A program made the position numbers and the translations under genes. From the NCBI RefSeq assembly GCF_016808335.1, contig NC_053147.1:68694960-68758959 (forward strand): DNA of 64,000 nucleotides. The letters run 5' to 3'. The DNA comes from Panicum virgatum (Eukaryota; Streptophyta; Magnoliopsida; Poales; Poaceae). Numbering within the stretch: the stretch's first letter is position 1; the number at the start of each line of letters is the position of its first letter. Below the pieces are notes generated by a model. That model saw nothing but the letters and a program-made list of their open reading frames with translations. It did no database searches and was not told the origin of the DNA. Shown here piece by piece: positions 47,856 to 59,189 of the stretch.

Positions 47856-48862
47856 GATACAGTTTTGGAACTGGAATTTCAAGGGATCAAAAGCAGTTCA
47901 CTATGCTCCAGGTAAGCATTATCCCTTTATTAAGTGAACTTATGGAAGTTATAGATGTCCAAATAATCATCATGTTGTGCTATGTAGACATGGCCTGTGC
48001 GCTCACCAAGGCCTATTGCATCAAAGCTTGCTGCTGATACACCTCTCTTAACAGGACAGGTATTTGGAGCTAGCTAACCAAGGTGTTTCTTTAGTGCCAC
48101 TATTTATTGCTGCATGTTCTAAACACAACATTAATTTTTTTCCTACTCCACTCTATTGAATCTTTTTATATCTCACATCTACTGTGAATTGGTTTCAGCG
48201 TGTGCTCGATGCATTGTTTCCCTCAGTGCTTGGAGGGACATGTGCTATTCCTGGGGCGTTTGGTTGTGGAAAAACTTTCATTAGTCAGGCAGTTTCAAAG
48301 GTCTTGCTGCTATTCTATTTCTGTTTCGTAGCTACCAGTTTTTTTTTGCCTTGATGTATATGCTAGCCTTTTAGGTGTCTTGATGACCCCACTCCTTTTG
48401 CTGACCCAAATTTGCTCGTACAGTATTCCAATTTTGAAGCTGTGGTTTATGAGGGCTGTTGGGAACGAGGGAATGAGATGGCTGACCTTATGGATTTCCC
48501 TCAATTGACAATGGTATCCTAAAGCACGATGGTAATATGAGGAGAGGCAGGGGCCGGCCGAAGTTGACATGGGAAGAAACAATTAGAAGAGACTTGAAAG
48601 ACTGGAGTATACCTAGAGATTTGTCCTTGGATAGGAGTGCTTGGAAAGCCGCGATTCACGTGCCAGAACCATGAATAATGGTCTTTGTTGGGTTTCAACT
48701 CTAGCCTACCCCAACTTGCTTGGGATTAAAAGGCTTTGTTGATGTTGATGTTGACAATGACATTGAAGGATGGACGTGAAGAATCAGTCATTAATAGAAC
48801 AACTCTTGTGGCTAACACCTCAAACATGGCTGTTGCTGCTCGTGAAGCTACCATTTATGCAG
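47856..48862 (+). pseudogene. VHA-A: V-type H+-ATPase catalytic subunit A, captured fragment
   Basis: Four exon pieces with original splice borders: 47856-47911 (TVLELEFQGIK), 47988-48059 (TWPVRSPRPIASKLAADTPL), 48199-48300 (the P-loop, [13 protein letters not shown]) and 48424-48862 ([27 protein letters not shown]). Subunit A is the nucleotide-hydrolysing subunit of the vacuolar proton pump and is normally about 620 residues. Here only the middle is present. The first exon has lost a base after GIK, so it shifts frame; GCGERGNEM has become GCWERGNEM; and a LINE tail interrupts the last exon at 48514. The retained introns show capture from genomic DNA rather than cDNA, as Helitrons do. Confidence 0.85.
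48514..48750 (+). mobile_element. 5'-truncated RTE-type LINE in the V-ATPase fragment
   Basis: 237 bp flanked by TTGACAATG on both sides (48505-48513 and 48751-48759). It encodes the last residues of an RTE ORF (RGRPKLTWEETIRRDLKDWS ... AIHVPEP stop), followed by the CCCCAACTTGCTTGGGA 3' untranslated signature and a GTTGAT-repeat tail. The same family occurs at 53832. Confidence 0.85.
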
Positions 48863-50622
48863 GTATACTTATAGTCTTGTCACGGTTATGTTTCATTCAC
48901 TTGTATAGGCATGAGTTCTGCCTCCAGATATTTTCTTGTCCAGATTATTTTTGCTATTCAACAAACAATAATACTCAAAGTATCATTGTGAGATGGTGTT
49001 GTTGCAAGCTTGTAATGCCTACTTATGAACTATCATCTATCTGTGACTATATGCTACATCTCAGTTCTTCGAGATTAAACCTGATTTTATAATGAGCTGC
49101 ATTGATCACCTAGCTTTCTATGTTTTAATTGTGCTGAGTGCTTGGGAACTTGTCCGCAACAGAGAAGGTCCTGTCATTCAGTTTAGAAACAATAGGAGCC
49201 GGATAAGCTGCAATGACCTGAATATTGTAACTCTAGAAAGTGTTTTTTAGATGAAACTGAACAAATTGTAGAATTGTAGCCTACTTGAAATTGTTTTACT
49301 AGAAAGTTCTTTAGCGTGAGACAGTGTGGTTTGGGATTTTGTAATCTGAAATGCTTAGCATATTAATATTGCCTTAGCATTGTTTTCTATGCATTTTGGT
49401 TTGAACAGTTGAGAATAGAAGTACACTGTACACCAAGCGACATTATAATTATTCAGGTTCTATTTAGAAATTTGGTCCATTCAGATTGTTTATTATGAAA
49501 AATAAGAATGCTAAATTTTTTTCTCATTTCACAAGGTGAGATCACTCTCTACTTTGAGAAGCTACAGGTCATAACAAATTATTTCTGTATTTTCAAAACG
49601 AATAGAATCATTTTGAGTGGTATCAAAAGAACAGAAGCATTTTGAGTTCTAAAATACCGTTGAGCAGACCCATGTATGTGGTTCCTCATGTAAAATCGGC
49701 ATGAATGGATTGCTACTTTCATGAGATTCATGAATATTACATTGGTAGATTTACTTGCGTATGGAGTTCGAGGATGCAGGAGTTTTCTGCTCCTATATAT
49801 GTACCTAAACACTAAGCTCCTGTGCTTTGGTGGATCACCCAATGCAAGGAGTTTAAGCACTCGTGGATCAGGGGAGGGAGGCAGTTCGGGAGCCCAGTTT
49901 TGTAGCTACATGAGGGTAAGGAATTTTTTTTACTGCTCTACATAGTGGATTTTTGTTGCTGCATGTTAACTGTATTTCCTGCTGGCAAAACTTCTTTTAG
50001 ATAACATTTATCACAGTTTTCATGAGAAGCTCCTTATGGCTACATGTCATCATAATTGCTTATTTTCTGGTGCTTTGTTTTTCTGATTGTGCATGTGTGA
50101 GGGTTGTTGTTCTAAGTGTGTTACTCTTATGTTTAGCCTAGCCCTCCTGTACCATGTACCTTTTGCCTTTACAATTCCAATGATCCTATTTTAAATAGCT
50201 TTAGCTTTCAGGACTATGGCATCTATGAGAACACACCCTTCTGGACAAAACTTTTTCCTTGTAATTCTAAGGTTTCTTAGAGAATTTTGTCGGTGCTTGT
50301 ACTATTCTTCCAGCTGCGGGTTTAAACAACTCAGCTTATACCTGCAGCTGGAGGCATACACTTAGTTGTCTACATTTTAGCATTTGATTGGATACGGATA
50401 AAGGAATGTATTCTGAACTTTTAAGCTGTCACATATAGCTAAGGGGAAGCTGGATAATTAAGGTCCGTCAAGGACAGGCTATCTCTTATTCCATAGTGAG
50501 AAGATACACTTAATTGTATGTATTTTGGCATTGTTTGTTATTTTGCTTACATGTTGATATCAATTGACTTATAATATTTTTTGTTGCCTATAATATATGT
50601 ATTGTTGTGAATATTTTTATTA
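48863..50622. other. AT-rich Helitron interior
   Basis: No further V-ATPase exons are clear. A frame near 49740-49917 (with KLLCFGGSPNARS) ends at a donor-like GTAAGG but resembles nothing I can name. Confidence 0.4.
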
Positions 50623-50651
50623 CCCGTAGTAACGCACGGGCATGAACCTAG

Positions 50652-53039
50652 TCCACATGTAAAACGAAAAGTTTGACAACACCAGTGGCAGACGGATTTT
50701 CGTCAACCCCGTCGTACAATCCCCTCCGATTAGTCGTCCAGCCAAAATCAGCGCCGCCTCGCCGTATACCCGCCCTCCCATTAGTCGTCCAGCCAAAATC
50801 AGCGCCGCCTCCCCCGACGCCCCTTCCTCCCTCGCGGCGCAGCCTCCCTTGACGCCCTCCGCCCCAACTCGCGGCCCTTTCTGCGCCGGCTCGGGGCCCT
50901 CGACCCCAACGCGCGGCCCTCGGGACGCCGCCCCGCCCGACGCGCGGCCCTCGGGATGCCGCCACGCACGGCCCTTGGGGTGACGGCTCGGGGACTCGCC
51001 GCTCCCATCCTTCACCCGGCGGCACGGCCGGCCGGCGGCGCGAGCGGCCGCGGCACGTCCTCCACCCGGCGGCGCGAGCGGTCGCGGCGCGTCCTCTCAA
51101 AGTTCTCTGGAGTCCCCCCTCTCCCCTGCCACCTTTCCACTCCCCTCCGGCCCTCCCTCTACTGTCCCCCTACGGAGGCGAAGCGATGTGCCCGGCGGCG
51201 CGACTCGCGCGGCCCGCGAGGTGGCGCAGCGGCCTGGATGCAGCACAAAAGCGGGGCAGCAGCGCGGCGGCCTGGATCTGCGGCGGGCACGGGATCTGCG
51301 AGCTGCGGTCGGAGCGAATCGAGATGGCTCGGCGAGGCCGGTCGGTGTAGCCAGGCACTGCGGCTCGGCACGGCGCAGGGGTGCGCGCAGCCCGCGCCGA
51401 GCGTGCGGCGACGACGCGGCGTCCACGGTGCTTGCCGGCGGCGAGCTTCGAGTGGGGGAGGCGACCATGTGAGGCTCCCCAACGTGCGGCGCAGCAGCCC
51501 ATCCGCGGCCTCCCCAGCTGGTCCGCGGCCCGCCGTTAGCGCGTTACTGCCGCGATCCCGCCGTTAGCGCGTTACTGCCGCGATCCCGCCCAAGGTCAGT
51601 GCGGCATCCCGCCTCCCGGTTCCGCCACATCCTCGCTTCGCTCGGGGGCGCTCTTGCCCCTGTGCCCTGTTTGCAACTGCAATCGGGGCGGATCTGCCGT
51701 TCTCCCACCCGCGCTCTGGATCCGTTCAGGTCCGATGCGCGCGCTGTTGGCTAGCTGCTGGTTTTCTCGGCGCGCCGATGGTTAATCTGTGGCTTGGCTC
51801 CATTTGATCTCCTGCTGTTTGCCTGTTTCTGATGCCTTCGTGATCCGTCTCGTAGCCATGGCCCGTGGATTGGATGGAGGTTGCGATGCTCCCCCCCTCC
51901 GAGGATCGGAGCAGTGGCACCTTATTTGATCCATCATTCATTCAATTAATTCAATTATCAATTTAGATGGAGCTCGTATGATGCCTTGGCTCCTTCAGAC
52001 ATCTGGTGTTTAGATTAGGGGGAGTCTGAGCATTTGATTTGATATACTGCAAAAAGGACAAACTATAAATTTTGTGGGGCTAGCCGGTTAGGCTAGGGGT
52101 GCGCAAGGTTGCAGTATCCCTCCCCTGTTTAATGGAAGTATAAATTTCTGTATTGCTCAAAATTCCCCTTAGCGACTGTGCTTGGAACCTGTAGATTGCA
52201 CAAGGTACATAATGATTTGGCAAGTTCAGTATCTAATGATTTGGGAAGTCCACATAGAGGGCAGTCTCAGTGAGCTTTTTGTTGATTATTAGTAGACTGA
52301 ACCATCGCCTGCTTATTTAAATCCGCCCTTTCATTCAGAAACTAATCCCATGTATTGGTTCTGAATTTGTGATGATTATCGGTTCTGAATCATCGCCTAA
52401 ACAATATGCAATTTATAATGTGTAGACTGAACAGCATACTGCGTCTGATTGGTTTCTACTATTTTGGCCAGCTATCCAGTATTGGTCCTGTCATTCAGAA
52501 AATAAGTTGCGCTTGCTGTATATGGATTGGTGTTCTGATGCTTCAAGTAATACCTTACTAATTGCTGTGGTCCATAAAGTTTATCATGAAAGGATTTCGA
52601 TGTGACCAACACAACTAATCAGTAGGTAGATTTGTGCAATCATGCGAGCAGTCTACGTATGTTGAAATGTCTAAGAGTATTGTCATGCTCTAAATAGTTG
52701 GTTTTTGCAGATTGCATCATGATACAGTACATGGTCTATTAGGTTCTAGCTGCTGTTTGTAAAGATTAGTATTAACTATCTATATTTCCATTACCTCATG
52801 ATACCATTCATTGCCATTGAGGGGGTTCAGAAAATGCATCTTGTAGCATGATGGTATTATTCTATATCTATAATATAGTGGCTCTTTTCTCCACATCCAA
52901 CACAAATATTTTTCTTCCTCTGAATATAGAACTCATATAGGCAGTGCTGCTGGCAACTTTTGTCCACTTGGAGCAAAGGCAAACATATTTGTTTGCTTCA
53001 AGGTTATAATTATAAACTGATAGTCAACATAATCAACTT
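50652..53039. other. GC-rich then AT-rich DNA without a supported gene
   Basis: 50.65-51.9 kb is very GC-rich, with a tandem pair of about 32 bp (ATTAGTCGTCCAGCCAAAAT..., at 50730 and 50781) and a 28-bp tandem pair at about 51532-51587 (CCGTTAGCGCGTTACTGCCG...). It could be a captured promoter or CpG island, with the AT-rich part to 53.0 kb as an intron. No reading frame is convincing. Confidence 0.4.
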
Positions 53040-53059
53040 GGATCTTTATACTTCTCTAG

Positions 53060-53343
53060 CAAACTTTTAAAGATACTATCTGTGCTGGTAGAGGTGTCCT
53101 CCAGCAGATAGCAAAGTTCTTCAACATGAGCAACAACAATAGCTTGAAATGCTTTGGTCAGTTTCTGCTATGACAAGGAGGGGTACATACTTGAAATGCT
53201 TTGGTCAGTTTCTGCTATGACGACAAACACCTCTGCTGGGCCTTTTGGAAGACTAACAGCAAGGGCAGCTAAAGCTTGGTCTGACAGAACATACCGTAAG
53301 CTTTCATCATGCATCCGAGCCTGGAATGACCCAAAGCTTCAGA
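53060..53343 (-). pseudogene. Fragment resembling the HRDC region of an RRP6-like exonuclease
   Basis: Read on the minus strand, one frame gives ARMHDESLRYVLSDQALAAL, then AVSLPKGPAEVFVVIAETDQ, typical of an HRDC-domain region next to a 3'-5' exonuclease; plant RRP6-like 3 is my best guess. After a 47-bp tandem duplication (TGAAATGCTTTGGTCAGTTT at about 53144 and 53191) the frame changes and continues with HVEELCYLLEDTSTS. No exonuclease domain is visible. So this is an isolated, broken exon. Identification is from memory of the family and moderately uncertain. Confidence 0.5.
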
Positions 53344-53831
53344 TCTGAATATCTGAATGTCTGATAAACAAGTAGTTTAGAACCATGTAGACTAAATATT
53401 AATGTGTTTAAGTCTATGAGTATCCTTCGTTAATAGTTGCAAATATTCTGTTATATTTTTTTAGGTGCGTATACTATTGCAATTTTCAATCGTAGTTCTG
53501 AAAAGTGTTTTTGTTCAGAGTTAAGTACCAGATTTTTTACATTTTGTGTTCACGGTGCTCACATGACTTTTTGGTGTTTATTTTCTCCTATTTATAGGCC
53601 ATCAAGACTTACAGGCTCGGCTGCAATGCTGCACAGGGCCCATAGTTGAAGGCTACACATGTAGGTAAGTCATTTCCTGGACACACGGTCATTTTTGGAG
53701 AAACGAGGTTGACTTGGAGCATTTCAGCCCAAATTGGCATAGAACGCCATAGGGAAGTTGAGGAATAAATCATCTATACAAGTGAAAATGTGATTCATTA
53801 TGTATTGCAGCTATCTCATAATGTAACCTTG

Positions 53832-54135
53832 CTAGTCTCCAGGCTGAGATGGTTTGGACATGTCCAACGAAGGCCTCCTGAGGCGCCGGTGCGTAATGGG
53901 ATCCTTGAGCTAGTCGATAATGTAAAGAGGGGTAGAGGTAGACCTAAACTGACGTGGGATGAGTCGGTTAAGAGAGACCTTAAGGATTGGAACATCTCTA
54001 AAGAGATAGCTTTGGATAGGAGCGCTTGGAGACTAGCTATCAATGTGCCTGAACCTTGAACTTATTTCTTTCGGGTTTCATCTCTAGCCTACCCCAACTT
54101 GCTTGGGAAAAAAGGCTATGTTGTTGTTGTTGTTG
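53832..54135 (+). mobile_element. 5'-truncated RTE-type LINE
   Basis: 304 bp flanked by TAACCTTG (53824-53831 and 54136-54143). It encodes LRWFGHVQRRPPEAPVRNG, RGRGRPKLTWDESVKRDLKD and ends AINVPEP stop, the conserved C-terminus of plant RTE ORFs, then CCCCAACTTGCTTGGGA and a (GTT)n tail ending at the target repeat. Confidence 0.88.
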
Positions 54136-54593
54136 TAACCTTGTATGTCTATACAGGTTTCCGAAGTTGCCAAGGTTGTGACCAACACTCACTTGTGTGT
54201 TCAGTTTAACACTCAAATTGAGGGTTTGTTGCTAGAAATTAAGTTGTGAGTCTTAGCCATTAGTGAAGATATTGTCTTAGCCTAGAAACTAAATTTGAAG
54301 ATATTGTTCTTTCTTACTCACTGCATAAGTATAGCAATCTGTAATTTGCCTGCACCATAAATATAGGAGTGTACAAAAAGCGTTCTTCTGAAGCACATGT
54401 TTTGGGTTGGCATTTAGCAAAAAGCTGGAAGCTTTGCTTTCTTTAAGCCTAGATTTACTTAGCATATGCTATGTATCTTTACTCAATGTATACAAGCGTG
54501 TTTTTCTTGTTGCTTGTTTTTGTCACTAGAACTAGAATCTCAATGTGTCACTCTTATATTCTTGCTGAATTCTGTTGCATCTCATGGAACAGG

Positions 54594-54939
54594 CAAGTCT
54601 CGATAGAGGAAGGGGAAGGCAACGCGAAGGACCTTGGCGTCATGTTTATTGAAACCAGTGCTAAAGCTGGGTTTAACATTAAGGTATGCTTCAGAAATAT
54701 AAACTGCTCACATGTCTCCTTTCAGAGTAGTGTGTTTTTCTTTGGGAAGGCCTTTATTTTTCTGCCTGTCACTGACCATCACAAACTTGTGAGCACGTGT
54801 TCTGTAAAATTGCTGCTGCACTTCCTGGAATGGAGACACTCTCTTCAGCGAAGCAGGAAGACATGGTTGATGTGAACTTGAGGTCCGGCAATGAAAATTC
54901 GTCCCAGTCTCAGGTTCAGGCTGGGGGATCTAGTTGTTA
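54594..54939 (+). pseudogene. RABH1: RABH1 (Rab6-type) GTPase, last two exons, decayed
   Basis: The first piece (to GT at 54685) encodes RQVSIEEGEGNAKDLGVMFI and ETSAKAGFNIK; ETSAK is the G5 nucleotide-binding motif of Rab proteins. The second piece encodes CKIAAALPGMETLSS, KQEDMVDVNLRSGNENSSQS and ends QAGGSSC stop. The normal family ends in two cysteines (CxC) for geranylgeranylation, so one prenylation site appears lost. The acceptor of the last exon is not a clean CAG, and the residue before KIAAA is Cys where Arg is usual. No upstream exons (P-loop, switch regions) are present within 4 kb. Rab6 proteins act in Golgi retrograde traffic; this copy cannot. Confidence 0.82.
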
Positions 54940-56143
54940 GTTATCTGTGACACTTATTGCTCATGATCTCTGAGACCCTGAGCATCAGAACACATTATCA
55001 CCTCCTGGCTGCTGCTTGGCCTTCTACGGCTCTACGCTCGGTGGAGGAGCGAAGATGATGGAGGAGCCTGTGAAGGAAGCGAAACGAGCAGGGCGGCCCT
55101 CATGGAGGGCGCGACTCCACCGCCACGCAGGCGTGTGCGTGAGATTCACCACGGCCCCGTCCCCTCTTTCATGGCTGCCAGGCGTGTGATTCATTATGTG
55201 AAAAAAAATTGGCTGTACAATATATAAGAGCATCAGTAGATGTTAGACACGCTTCTAAGCATGTTTGTCCATTTGGCACAACAATCTTATGTAAATTCTC
55301 AGTCTTATGAAGTATATTTCACAACTTGGACTATGGATCATGTGTTATTTGGTCTATGTCTGAAATTTGTTCGTGCCGTCGCCTGCTGCAGCCGCCCCCT
55401 CACCTGCACTTGGGTTCTGGAGTTTGGGGATGAGAAAGGGAAGAGCATTTGGATAGGGTTTAGGGTACTGCAGTCTTTTCCATTGCTCTACAAGGGTTGG
55501 AGAAAATATCTATGAGAAAATATAAGCTTGTGTATTTTTAACGTGTATGTTGGAGAAAATATCTGTATTTTGGACATATAGCATGTGTCACTCTACAAAG
55601 GTTCAGTTAAGCTAATGACTACTGAACTTTCTGTGAGAGAACCATACATTTTCAGTACAAGTGCATGAAGCTGGACTCCTTCAGTAAATATTCATTCGGT
55701 TCTTTTAAAAAAATTATATCATTGCCACGTGTAAGTGTTAATTATAAATATAAAATTTTTATTCTGGATTTTTAAAACATGTGCGGCATACAATGAATGA
55801 TTCGAGTGTTCCGTTGCTTTGTTGATACCGTCACAAGGCAATGCTTGTCCAGTTGTTACAGGCGAACAAGGCAATGCTGCAAGGCGTCGGCAGCTCAAGT
55901 AACCACACCTGCTGTGGCGTTTTCCTTTTCTGCAGCGAGAAGGGTCGGCCCACCAACACTTGCAGCAGCGCAGCACACACGAGGCGAGGCCCACCCCAAT
56001 CACTTGAAGCCCATCGGGACTGCTACTGCTACTCACTCCAATCATGCCATCATGACTGCTATTGCTACTAACGCTGCCTGCACTGGGTACGGAATAGCTT
56101 CCGCTATGACCGTGCACCGGGTACGGGATAGCTTCCGCTATGA
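54940..56143. other. Intergenic DNA
   Basis: No gene supported. At 56084-56148 a 33-bp unit (GGGTACGGxATAGCTTCCGC...) is repeated twice in tandem and contains the small palindrome ATAGC-TTCC-GCTAT. Confidence 0.45.
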
Positions 56144-56442
56144 CCGTGTTTGGTTAATTTCGCGCATATTTTTCGAGAAAAAAATCTCATATGTATTGAG
56201 TACTAAATAAAGTCTGACGGATGTAACTTTTCGTGATGAATCCAATGACGGTAATTAATTGATGATTTGCTACAGTAATACTACAGTAATCATTCTCTAA
56301 TCACGCGGTCAAAAGCCTCATTAAATTCGTCTCGCGATTTACACGGGGTTGTAGACGTGATTTTGTAATTAGACTTTATTTAATACTCGTAATCAGTGAT
56401 CAAAGTAGGATGAAAATTTTTCACCCTACAACCAAACACGGC
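56144..56442. mobile_element. MITE with CCGTGTTTGGTT ends
   Basis: Starts CCGTGTTTGGTT and ends with the inverse AACCAAACACGG. The interior GCTACAGTAA and TCGTCTCGCGATTTACA blocks are shared by a very common grass MITE family, related to the element at 45691. A target duplication is not clear. Confidence 0.65.
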
Positions 56443-56479
56443 CTATATCGTACTCCAGTAACGATATGGCATTCGGCGC

Positions 56480-59130
56480 GCTGCACCGGGTAAGCTCAAT
56501 GCGTACGTTATCATCCCGTATCGCTCCCGGTGCGCCAAATTTGACGGGGCAGCGCAGCTCCGCTACCGCCGACGCAGCGCGGGGTCCACCACCGGCAGCG
56601 CGCGCCCCAACCGTCCCCGGCCCTCCTGCCTGAACTCGACGCGGCGGAGCTCAGGCCACCGAGCTTGACGCTGCCGAGCTTGCGGTGGAGGCATGCGCGG
56701 TGGCCGCGAGGGGGCCCGTCGAGGAGGCGGCGGTGGCCGGCGAGCGCGGAAAGAGGAGCAGGAGAGAAGAGGACAGAGGAGGAGAGAGGACGGAGGAGGC
56801 GGCGGCCATGTACGACCGCACCAAGATCCGCTCCACCACGCTGCCGCGGTCGCTCGGCTCCGGCCCACCGCGCCGCCGCGGTCGCTCTGCTCTGCTCCGC
56901 GTCCCGCCGCGCCAGCTCTGCTCCCCCCACTGGGCCGCCGCGGCCGCTCTGCTCTAGCGGGCCGTGGCGCGGCGGCGGAGCCGGATTTGGCCGGCCTCGC
57001 CCCTCCCTGGCGCGGCGGAGCTCGAGGGAGGGGGGCCCCGCCCGTGCGCCTGTCCAGAGAGGGAGCCCGGAGCTCCGGCGCACCGCACCGCCGGCCGGCG
57101 AGCAGGAGGGAGGGAGGGAGGAGGAGGGGGCGGCACGCGCCGGCCGGAGCCTGCCTGGACAGATCTCGCCGCGCCCGCGACTCGACGGCCGGTGCTTCGC
57201 CATGGCCATGGCCGCCGGCGAGGAGCCGTGCGGCTTTGCCCTCCCGCGGCCGCGTTCCGCCCAGCTCGCCACGGAGCTGCGGCTCCGCCTCCAGCCTCCG
57301 CCGACCTCGCTAGATCTGCTCCAGCTCGAGCGCGACAAGCCGCCGCCGTTCTCCACCCGGTGCTCCCGCCCGCGACCGCGCGCGCAAAGGAGGAGGAGGG
57401 CGCCGGAGCTCGAGGTCCGCCATGGTGCAGGGATGGACCGGCGAGCGCGGATGGAGGGAGAAGGCACTCGGGCACCGCAATGCCCCGCGGACCGCCACTA
57501 GGGCGAGCTCGGTGTCGCGAGCCGGGCATGGAGGAGGGGGCGAGCCGGAGCAGAATGGGGACAAGGGGCGAGCAGGCGGAGGGAGAGAGAGAGAACTGGG
57601 AGGGAGGACACGGAGAGAGAGGTAAAAAAGGGGAAAATATCTGACGCGTGGGTCCCAGTCCTGGTAGTTAATATAGAGTATAGATATAGAGGATGAATGA
57701 ATGCAGGAAAACTGAATATAGAGTAGAGAATCTTGATGACCAGACAGGGATATTTTTTTAGAGGATGGATTTAGAGTACGACGAGTGCAGATAGCCTAAG
57801 GATGTCTGCAGTGGGAACGGTAAGCCGTCCGCTACCTGGTACTCCAGTACCGATTTGCAGTAAAAAAAGCTGCAACGGTTACTATAAAGCGGAACGCTAT
57901 TGTTCCGCACAGCCTTCTGCACTGCAAATTCAGGGGAGTGCGGATGACACGGTATCCGGTTCTGTGCGGGGGCCCTCGTCCTTCCCGCGCCCATCCCCAA
58001 CCACCACGGTGCGCGCGGATCCGGCCGGAGAGAGAGGGCCACCGGCAGAGCAATGGCCGGACGGAGGGAGAGGGCCGCCGGACCTCCATGGCCCTGTGCT
58101 CGAGCCGCCGCGGAGCACGGCCGGCGGCGTGCAGATCCGAGCTCGAGCTCGGCCATGACGTAGGGAGGGAGTAGGGAGGGGGCGCCGGCGTGTGGGGAAG
58201 AAGAGCTCGCCCGCGCAGAGCCCCTTCTCCTAGATCCGCTCGCGCTCGCCGGTGCACACGTGCTCCTCCCTCCCACGCCACGGGCCACCGGCGGCGGAGG
58301 ATGCGCGTGCGGAGGACGACGTGCAGGCCTCGCCGGAGCACCAGCGCAAGGAAGAGGCCTACTCGCCGACCGCCCCTGCCACATCGACCTGTCCCGTTGC
58401 GCGGCGACCTCGCGTCATCCCGCCCCGTGGCCGGCGGAGGAAGGTCGCGCCGTCCCGCCCCGCGGCCGGCGAAGGAAGGTCGCGCGGGTGGCCGGCGCGG
58501 GGATGGGGGCGACGAGGACGTTAGGCTCCGGGGCCGGCGAGGAAGAGGACGACCGTCGAGATACACCCGCGCTGGCCCGCCAGGCCGAATCCCTTGTGGC
58601 CGGATCCCCAGCCGGGCCGGATCCCGCGCCGGCCGGAGCCCTGTCTGGCCGGAGCCCGTCGCCGGCCCGAGATCGAGCGGAGGGAGCGGCGAGCGCCATG
58701 TGCGGCGGAGCGAGCGGTGTCCACGAGCTCCAGGGGGCGGCGTCCGCACTAGCGCCGTAGGACGGCCGGATCAGGGGGGGTCGACACGGGTGGGAGAGAG
58801 AGGAGGGAGGGAGAGAGAGTGGGGAGGGAGAGGGAGGGAGTGGGGTAAAAAAACTCTGACGTGTGGGTCCCGCCTCTGGTAGTTGATATAGGCGGCGTTC
58901 GGCTGCCTTCGGCTGGAAGCAGCGGCTCGCAGCTGGGCGGCTGCTAGCTGCTTGTGGCTGGAAACCAGCCGCAACCAGGCGCAAGGAGGCCAGCCGAACA
59001 CGGTTATAGAGTAAAGATATAGAGGATGAATGAGCGCGGTGAAACTGGGTATAGAAGAGAGAATCTCGATGACTAAACAGAAATATTTATTTTAGAGGAT
59101 GAATTTAGAGTACTACAAGTGCGGATATGC
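56480..59130. repeat. Two adjacent GC-rich repeat units in direct order
   Basis: Unit A (about 56480-57795) and unit B (about 57797-59130) each have an ACCGGGTAAGC / AACGGTAAGC-like start, a GC-rich body, and an end of about 170 bp that aligns clearly between units: GTGGGTCCC...CTGGTAGTT..., TAGAGGATGAATGA, TTTAGAGGAT..GAATTTAGAGTAC. Unit B's end is split by a small MITE. The outermost bases of unit B are weakly inverted, as in a MULE or Pack-MULE. The long frames on both strands are overlapping GC-rich shadows and not accepted as genes. Confidence 0.5.
58893..59002. mobile_element. Small palindromic MITE
   Basis: Begins GGCGTTCGGCTGCC and ends GGCCAGCCGAACACG; the interior is made of CAGC/GCTG blocks as in the MITE at 12216. 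The homologous position in the first repeat unit (57676) lacks it, which proves insertion. Confidence 0.65.
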
Positions 59131-59189
59131 TAAGGCAAGGGGTGATCTATAAAAAAAATACAACAGTGGACTCGGTGTGGTGGCCGTCG

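Larger units (their letters stand above)
46092..50651 (+). mobile_element. Helitron carrying V-ATPase subunit A fragments
   Basis: The 5' end is TCTATACTAAACC directly after an A (46091). The 3' end is CTAG, followed by T (50652), so the insertion lies between A and T as Helitrons require. Eleven bases before the end is a hairpin, CCCGT-AGTAACGC-ACGGG (50623-50640), matching the TAGTAACGCACGGG-type ends of grass Helitrons. The interior holds a hAT MITE, GC-rich DNA, and exons plus introns of a V-ATPase A gene in the same orientation. No Rep/helicase is seen, so the element is non-autonomous. Confidence 0.82.

Noticed and set aside
49721..49945. 74-codon frame with KLLCFGGSPNARS considered as another V-ATPase exon
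   Set aside because: Similarity to the KCLGSPDR region is too weak and no flanking exon follows.
50648..51567. Alanine/arginine-rich frames of up to 203 codons
   Set aside because: Same reasons: overlapping in several frames and no recognisable motif.
56511..58984. Frames of up to 318 codons on both strands
   Set aside because: All lie in the GC-rich duplicated repeat and mirror each other on both strands.
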